Positions 7,451 through 11,544 of a DNA stretch of 11,544 nt are shown here, piece after piece; within the stretch, counting starts at the first letter, position 1; every line of letters starts with the position of its first letter. The notes beneath the pieces were generated by a model. That model searched no databases and was not told the origin of the DNA. It saw only the letters and a program-made list of their open reading frames with translations. Origin of the DNA: JBQTKD01 sp052389435 (lineage in GTDB: Bacteria; Actinomycetota; Actinomycetes; Sporichthyales; Sporichthyaceae); the NCBI GenBank assembly GCA_052389435.1, contig JBQTIB010000079.1, positions 1 to 11,544 on the forward strand, read 5' to 3'. Both the position numbers and the translations under genes were made by a program.

Positions 7451-7495
7451 GACAACGGGGTAAAGTTGACCCGTCCGGCGCGCTCACCCGTTGTC
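7451..7495 (+). repeat. 9-bp perfect inverted repeat flanking a -10-like box upstream of pck
   Basis: GACAACGGG (7451-7459) and CCCGTTGTC (7487-7495) are exact reverse complements separated by 27 nt. TAAAGT (7461-7466) follows the left arm directly. A second, competing partner CCCGT (7470-7474) can pair with the left arm's ACGGG. The arrangement would suit a dimeric regulator bound across the promoter, or alternative RNA folds if transcription starts upstream. Confidence 0.6.
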
Positions 7496-7563
7496 GCCGG
7501 CATTGCCGGGACCCGTCTGCGAGCACTCCCTCGCTCGGTCGTCGGCACACCAATTCCAGTGAC

Positions 7564-7595
7564 TGCCGCTCCCGGCGCCGAGGCGCGGAGCGGCA
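7564..7595 (+). repeat. strong hairpin in the pck 5' leader
   Basis: TGCCGCTCC (7564-7572) pairs with GGAGCGGCA (7587-7595) for 9 bp. After a 2-nt bulge the stem continues with GCGC/GCGC (7575-7578, 7583-7586), closed by a CGAG tetraloop, giving 13 base pairs in all. It ends 33 nt before the start codon and has no U-tract, so it is not a simple terminator. Confidence 0.6.
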
Positions 7596-7628
7596 ATTGC
7601 ACAAGCTCATCCGAGAGGGCTGAACACG

Positions 7629-9461
7629 GTGGCAGATGTCGACGGGGCGCTCGACGCAGCGGGTCTGAAGAACCCGCACGTCCGCGAGTACGTCAAGCAG
7701 TGGGCGGAGCACACGGGCGCGGCGCGAGTCGAGGTCGTATCCGCGGCCGACGACGCCCGTCTGGTCGCCGAGGCCCTCGAGGCCGGCGAACTGCTCCCGG
7801 CCGGTCCCGGCCGGTACTACTCGCGTTCGTACTTCAAGGACACCGCCCGTTCCGAGGAGCGGACCGTCGTCGCGACCGCGTCGGAGAAGGACAAGGGCAC
7901 GTACAACAACTGGAAGCCGTCGGCGGAGATGACGGCCATCCAGCGCGACCGCATGAAGGGCGCGTCGGCCGGCAAGACCATGTACGTCATTCCGTACCTG
8001 ATGTCGCAGCCCGGCTCCCCGCTCGAGCGTTTCGCGGCCGGCGTCGAACTGACCGACTGCCGTCCCGTCGTACTGCACATGATCCGCATGGCCCGCGTCG
8101 GCGCCGAGTACATCGACGGCCTCGCGGACCCGAACAGCTTCGTCCGCGCCGTGCACGTCACCGGCGACCTCGAGAACCTCGGCCAGGGCACCCCGCAGGA
8201 CCAGCGGTACTTCGTGACCGTCGCCGACGAGCGGACGATCCTGCACTTCGGGTCCTCCTACGGCGGCAACGCGCTGCTCGGCAAGATCGCCCACGGTCTG
8301 CGTCAGGCGTCCTACGACGGCTGGGCGTCGGGTGAGTTCCTGTCCGAGCAGTTCATGCTCATCGGCATCACCGACAAGCAGACCGGCCGCAAGTACCACA
8401 TCTGCGGCGGTTTCCCGTCGGCCTCGGGCAAGACCAACCTCGCGATGATGCTCGCGCCCGACGACCTCGGCGACCGCTACCACGTCGAGTTCTACGGCGA
8501 CGACATCGCATGGCTGTGGACCGACCCGTCCGACGGCAAGGTCTATGCGATCAACCCCGAGTACGGCGTCTTCGGCGTCGCCAAGGACACCAACGAATCG
8601 ACGAACCCGACCGCGCTCGGCTCGATCGACGAAGGCTCGGGCGTCATCTTCACCAACGTCGCGTACAACCCGCAGACCCAGGAGGTCTGGTGGGAGGGCC
8701 GCACGCCCAACCCGCCCGCGAACACCGCAGGCTGGTTGGACTGGAAGGGCACGCCGATCGCGGACCGCGAGGACGAGAACGAGCCCTGGGCACACCCGAA
8801 CAGCCGGTTCACCACCACGCTGTCCAAGGTTCCGAACATCGCCTCGGACTTCGAGGACCCCAAGGGCGTCCCGATCGACGCCATCATCTTCGGCGGCCGC
8901 ACCCGTGACCGCGAGCCGCTGATTCGCGCGATCACCGACATCGCCGAGGGCGTCTACGACGGCCTCACCCTGGGCGCGGAGGCCACCTTCGCCGCCGAGG
9001 GCAAGGAGGGTCAGCTCCGCTACGACCCGATGTCGATGCGTCCGTTCATGTCCTACCCCGAGGCGGACTACGCCGCGCACTGGCTGAAGATCATCGGTGC
9101 CGCGACGGACAAGCCGATCTTCGCCCACGTGAACTGGTTCCAGCGCGGCGAGGGCGGCCGCTTCCTGTGGCCGGGCTACCGCGACAACCTCCGTCCGCTG
9201 CTCTGGCTCATCGCCCTGCGCAACGGCGAGGTGAAGGGTCGCCAGACCCCCGTCGGCATCATCCCGACCGCAGAGGAACTCGACCTGACCGGCGTCGACA
9301 TCACCCCCGAGGACCTCAACACCATCCTCACCATCGACAACGACCGGTGGCGCCAGGAGATGGGCTTCCGTCAGACCCACCTCGAACAGTTCACCGGCCT
9401 GCCCGAGGAGATCTGGGAGGCCCACCGCCGCGTGGCCGCCGCCCTGGACGCCGCGGAGTAA
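7629..9461 (+). CDS. pckG: Phosphoenolpyruvate carboxykinase, GTP type, with variant metal site
   Basis: Expected reaction: oxaloacetate + GTP to PEP + CO2 + GDP, the entry step of gluconeogenesis, in the cytoplasm. The 610-residue length and overall order of motifs fit GTP-PEPCK: Arg within TARSEERT, SYGGNALLGK (to 219), P-loop FPSASGKTN (262-270) with Lys268 and Thr269, GDDIAW (290-295), HPNSRF, IIFGGR, VNWF and RFLWPGY. Compared with the recalled human and mycobacterial enzymes, three active-site positions differ: the Mn-ligand Lys (human 244) is Ile220, the Mn-ligand His (264) is Gln241, and the P-loop Cys (288) is Ser266. The third ligand Asp (311) remains as Asp292, and the nucleotide-clamp Phe530 is Tyr. 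It is therefore a divergent clade whose metal use or nucleotide should not be assumed. GTG is supported by GAGAGGG upstream. A strong terminator follows. Confidence 0.88.
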   Translation: MADVDGALDAAGLKNPHVREYVKQWAEHTGAARVEVVSAADDARLVAEALEAGELLPAGPGRYYSRSYFKDTARSEERTVVATASEKDKGTYNNWKPSAEMTAIQRDRMKGASAGKTMYVIPYLMSQPGSPLERFAAGVELTDCRPVVLHMIRMARVGAEYIDGLADPNSFVRAVHVTGDLENLGQGTPQDQRYFVTVADERTILHFGSSYGGNALLGKIAHGLRQASYDGWASGEFLSEQFMLIGITDKQTGRKYHICGGFPSASGKTNLAMMLAPDDLGDRYHVEFYGDDIAWLWTDPSDGKVYAINPEYGVFGVAKDTNESTNPTALGSIDEGSGVIFTNVAYNPQTQEVWWEGRTPNPPANTAGWLDWKGTPIADREDENEPWAHPNSRFTTTLSKVPNIASDFEDPKGVPIDAIIFGGRTRDREPLIRAITDIAEGVYDGLTLGAEATFAAEGKEGQLRYDPMSMRPFMSYPEADYAAHWLKIIGAATDKPIFAHVNWFQRGEGGRFLWPGYRDNLRPLLWLIALRNGEVKGRQTPVGIIPTAEELDLTGVDITPEDLNTILTIDNDRWRQEMGFRQTHLEQFTGLPEEIWEAHRRVAAALDAAE

Positions 9462-9483
9462 CCCACCTCCCGGTCTGCTCATT

Positions 9484-9529
9484 GCCGCAGCGCCCGGCCC
9501 CCACAAGGGACCGGGCGCTGTGGCGTTTT
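9484..9529 (+). terminator. Rho-independent terminator after pck
   Basis: CAGCGCCCGG (9488-9497) pairs perfectly with CCGGGCGCTG (9511-9520), and the stem extends outward to 9484/9524 through G-C pairs and one G-U. The 13-nt loop can form a small internal CCC/GGG stem. TTTT at 9526-9529 follows after one base. It starts 22 nt after the pck stop. Confidence 0.9.
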
Positions 9530-9612
9530 CGCCGACACGCCCAGCGATCAGCGCGGTTCCGATCACGTCCTGCACCACCCTGTCGAGCAACACCCAGCTC
9601 GCGGAGGCAACT

Positions 9613-11259
9613 GTGTCGCGCCCCACGGCTCCACCCGTCGGCAGCTACGTCCTCGCGGCGGCTCTCGTCGCCACGGGCGTCACGATCCCGACGGTCACCC
9701 GGGCCTACGCCGCCCCCACCCAGGACATCGCCTGCACGGGCACCAGCAGCCCGCAGGCGACCTGCCTCTACCAGGTGACCTCGACACCCGGCGTCTTCAC
9801 CTTCCCTCCCGGGGTCCAGTCGGTGCAGATCTCGCTGCGCGGTGGCGACGGCGGCAACGGCGGCAGCGACACCTCGTTCGCCGGCGGTGCCGGCGGACTC
9901 GGCGGCAGTCTCGGCGGGGAAGGCGGCCCGGTCACGATCACACGGGCCCAGGCCGCTGGAAACAAGCTCATGGTCTACGTGGGTTCGATCGGTGGCGCCG
10001 CCTCCTGCGACGGCGCGGGCGCCGAGGGCGCCGGCGGCGTCAGCGGCGGCCTCCGCACCGGCGGGGACGGCGGCCCGAGCGAGGACTTCGGGTACTGCTC
10101 CGGAGGTGGCGGCGGTGGCGCAACAATCGTCGCCAAGGCCGGCGGTACGGCGAGCGGAGCCTTCCTGCCCGGTGCCGTGCTCGCCGTCGCCGGTGGCGGC
10201 GGTGGCGGTGGCGGGGCCGACCCCAACGGAGACGGTTTCGACGGCTTCCCGGGCGGCGACGGGGGCGACGACGGCTCCGGTTCGGCCCGCGACGGGTCCG
10301 GACCGAACGGCGGTCGCTCCGGAAACAACGGCGGCGGCGGCGGGATCGGTGCCAAAGACGGCGCGCCTGCCCTGGGTGGGGACGGAGCCCAGGGCGGCGA
10401 CTTCGACCCGTCCGGGTCCGGGTCCGGTTGCACTTCTCCGTGCGGGGCAGGCGGCGGAGGCGGCGGGGGCTACGTCGGCGGTGGCGGCGGCGGCCAGAAC
10501 AGCGGCGGCGGAGGCGGCTGCCAGTTCGCGCACGGAACCGACGTCGACTGCTCCGGCGACGTTTCCGGCCAGAAGAAGAAGCAGAAGAAGAAGCCAATCG
10601 CGCCCTACCGGGCTGCCGGCCTCGTCCCCGGGTTCGCCGAGATCACCTACCAGGGAACGCCCGACCAGTCCACGGGTCCGGTGGCGAACGACCCGAGCAA
10701 CCGCAACGCCCAGGGCCGCTTCGACAGGGGACACACGCGTCGGTCCGCAAACGAAGTCGTCTGCCGACCCGAGGTCGGCGTGTGCACGATCCGGGTGACC
10801 GGCCCGGACAGCAAGTTCGTGGTCACCGCTCGCGGCGGGAAGCGGCGGGCGGTGCTGTTCGGCAAGCTCGAGGGCGGCACGATGCCGGACTGTCGCAACT
10901 ACACCGAGCGTCAGTCGGACTGGCTGCAGTTCGGGTTCCGGGACGGCGAGGCGGGTTCGACGTGGCGCAAGACGTCGTCGATCACCACGCGGAAGGTGCT
11001 GTCGAAGGCGAAGGCGCTCAAGCGTGCCAAGGCCATGCAGGTGTGCTTCGAGGCGCCGTACTACTTCGCGCCGCGCCCCGGGTTCGGCGTCGTGAAGACC
11101 GGCAAGGTGTGGACCGGGGTGCTGCCGGACTGTCCGTCGGCGTCTGGCGGACCGTGCGTGACGGGGCGTGAGATTCGCTCGTTCGGCGATGCGGGCTGGG
11201 TCGTGCGGCTGATCTTCCGCATCCCCGCCACGCCGCTGGACCCGAAGGCCCTCGGCTGA
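9613..11259 (+). CDS. Large secreted glycine-rich protein with a cysteine-containing C-terminal domain
   Basis: Exported protein of 548 residues; specific function unknown. Residues 1-33 form a signal peptide ending near AYA. Residues 60-346 are a glycine-rich region with runs of GG and GGGGGG: it opens with VFTFPPGVQSVQISLRGG (61-78) and closes with PGFAEITYQG (339-348), the edges typical of bacterial glycine-rich beta domains. A lysine cluster (QKKKQKKKP, 320-328) interrupts it. Residues 380-548 are a different, non-repetitive domain with six cysteines (384, 391, 427, 478, 507, 515), a TERQSDWLQFGF motif and an Arg/Lys-rich helix. Total cysteines number 14. No sorting motif or membrane anchor is seen. 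The GTG at 9613 is chosen because GGAGG (9603-9607) precedes it by 5 nt and it starts the signal peptide; the in-frame GTG at 9520 lies inside the pck terminator. A surface, matrix or adhesive role is inferred. Confidence 0.82.
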   Translation: MSRPTAPPVGSYVLAAALVATGVTIPTVTRAYAAPTQDIACTGTSSPQATCLYQVTSTPGVFTFPPGVQSVQISLRGGDGGNGGSDTSFAGGAGGLGGSLGGEGGPVTITRAQAAGNKLMVYVGSIGGAASCDGAGAEGAGGVSGGLRTGGDGGPSEDFGYCSGGGGGGATIVAKAGGTASGAFLPGAVLAVAGGGGGGGGADPNGDGFDGFPGGDGGDDGSGSARDGSGPNGGRSGNNGGGGGIGAKDGAPALGGDGAQGGDFDPSGSGSGCTSPCGAGGGGGGGYVGGGGGGQNSGGGGGCQFAHGTDVDCSGDVSGQKKKQKKKPIAPYRAAGLVPGFAEITYQGTPDQSTGPVANDPSNRNAQGRFDRGHTRRSANEVVCRPEVGVCTIRVTGPDSKFVVTARGGKRRAVLFGKLEGGTMPDCRNYTERQSDWLQFGFRDGEAGSTWRKTSSITTRKVLSKAKALKRAKAMQVCFEAPYYFAPRPGFGVVKTGKVWTGVLPDCPSASGGPCVTGREIRSFGDAGWVVRLIFRIPATPLDPKALG

Positions 11260-11282
11260 ACGTCCACGGCGATGTAGACCAG

Positions 11283-11307
11283 CCCCGAGAGGTCCATCCT
11301 CTCGGGG
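11283..11307 (+). terminator. 10-bp perfect hairpin between the glycine-rich gene and the next gene
   Basis: CCCCGAGAGG (11283-11292) and CCTCTCGGGG (11298-11307) enclose a 5-nt loop. It begins 24 nt after the glycine-rich gene's stop, as a terminator would, but has no T-tract. The last base is also the first base of the predicted GTG start of the following gene, and the left arm holds its only Shine-Dalgarno-like GAGAGG, so it could instead regulate translation. Confidence 0.5.
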
Positions 11308-11544
11308 TGCTGCTCGAGGACGCCCTCGACGGGCGCTTCCCGGAGCCCGACGGCGCGTGGACTCGCGTGCCGCCGTGGCGCGACGGACTGCAGGCCGTCG
11401 TCGCCTTCACGGGCCACGCCGTGCTGGCCGTCTCCGACGACGTTGCGGACGCGGAGCTCGTCCGCATCGGCGTCGACGGGCTCGGCGGGGCCCACCACCC
11501 TCGGGTGGCGGCGGCCCGCGCCGGGCCGGGCGGGTGGATCGACA
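11307..11544 (+). CDS. 5' end of an incomplete gene, possibly a GNAT-like acetyltransferase
   Basis: An open frame of 79 codons runs off the right edge. The visible residues begin MLLEDALDGRFPEPDGAW and include VPPWRDGLQAVVAFTGHAV, then DGLGGAHHPRV and GPGGWID. This resembles, from memory, the N-terminal region of actinobacterial proteins annotated as GNAT-family N-acetyltransferases, but no acetyl-CoA motif is in view, so the function is tentative. Codon usage is typical of the window and the composition looks like a real cytoplasmic protein. GTG at 11307 is the most upstream start in this frame. Its ribosome site is unclear: GAGAGG lies 14 nt away, inside a hairpin arm. Confidence 0.6.
   Translation, partial: MLLEDALDGRFPEPDGAWTRVPPWRDGLQAVVAFTGHAVLAVSDDVADAELVRIGVDGLGGAHHPRVAAARAGPGGWID

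Larger units (their letters stand above)
7394..7628 (+). promoter_or_regulatory. structured leader/promoter region of the PEP carboxykinase gene
   Basis: This 235-nt gap shows no supported gene. It contains a candidate -10 box TAAAGT (7461-7466), a 9-bp inverted repeat around it, a CCGGC/GCCGG hairpin (7497-7501 and 7505-7509), a GCGAG/CTCGC pair (7519-7523 and 7530-7534), and a strong hairpin at 7564-7595. The ribosome site is GAGAGGG at 7613-7619, about 9 nt before the GTG. A TGTCCA at 7435-7440 could be a poor -35 box. The density of dyads suggests operator sites or a folded 5' leader. I do not recognise a known riboswitch class. Confidence 0.5.

Noticed and set aside
9520..9612. Longer N-terminus for the glycine-rich protein, starting at GTG 9520
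   Set aside because: This start is the last base of the pck terminator stem core, lacks a ribosome site and would put 31 non-hydrophobic residues before the signal peptide.
7203..9626. An 807-residue reverse-strand open frame over pck
   Set aside because: It is antisense to a full-length PEP carboxykinase and reads through the terminator and leader hairpins; no family features.
9838..10518. Short GGC-rich repeats in the glycine-rich gene considered as a mobile or structural repeat
   Set aside because: They are simply the codons of glycine runs in a continuous reading frame, with no flanking duplication or transposase.

Overview
The window comes from a high-GC Gram-positive bacterium, almost certainly an actinobacterium. 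The evidence is very strong G/C bias at third codon positions, frequent GTG starts behind GGAGG-type ribosome sites, the xseA-xseB pair next to a GlpX-type fructose bisphosphatase, a class I fumarase and a GTP-type PEP carboxykinase. The genus cannot be fixed from sequence alone. There is no sign of an insertion sequence, prophage, CRISPR array, tRNA or rRNA.

Layout, left to right. Positions 101-2636 hold a tight forward operon, xseA-xseB-glpX (exonuclease VII large and small subunits, then fructose-1,6-bisphosphatase II), closed by a clear intrinsic terminator at 2648-2678. A small secreted L,D-transpeptidase (2806-3348) and a class I fumarase (3482-5143) follow. A reverse-strand gene for a secreted four-cysteine protein of unknown function (5158-5733) converges on the fumarase. 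Divergent from it is a two-gene unit (5938-7393): a membrane-anchored or secreted protein whose C-terminal half is a perfect Ser-x-x triplet repeat, and, 10 nt downstream, a short soluble Ser/Thr protein kinase. A highly structured 235-nt leader precedes a divergent PEP carboxykinase gene (7629-9461), which ends in a textbook terminator. Next is a large secreted glycine-rich protein (9613-11259), then the 5' end of a gene that runs off the window (11307 onward).

Functionally, three enzymes belong to one route. Fumarase makes malate, PEP carboxykinase turns oxaloacetate into PEP, and GlpX performs the late gluconeogenic phosphatase step. This is a loose gluconeogenesis neighbourhood, interleaved with genes for secreted or envelope proteins.

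The most unusual points are these: (1) the Ser-x-x triplet protein paired with a dedicated kinase, the best candidate for an undescribed system; (2) the PEP carboxykinase, in which two of the three residues that normally bind the catalytic Mn2+ and the P-loop cysteine are all replaced; (3) the strong inverted repeats in the pck leader; (4) the glycine-rich secreted protein with its separate cysteine-containing C-terminal domain. All family assignments come from recalled motifs read by eye; no database search was run.
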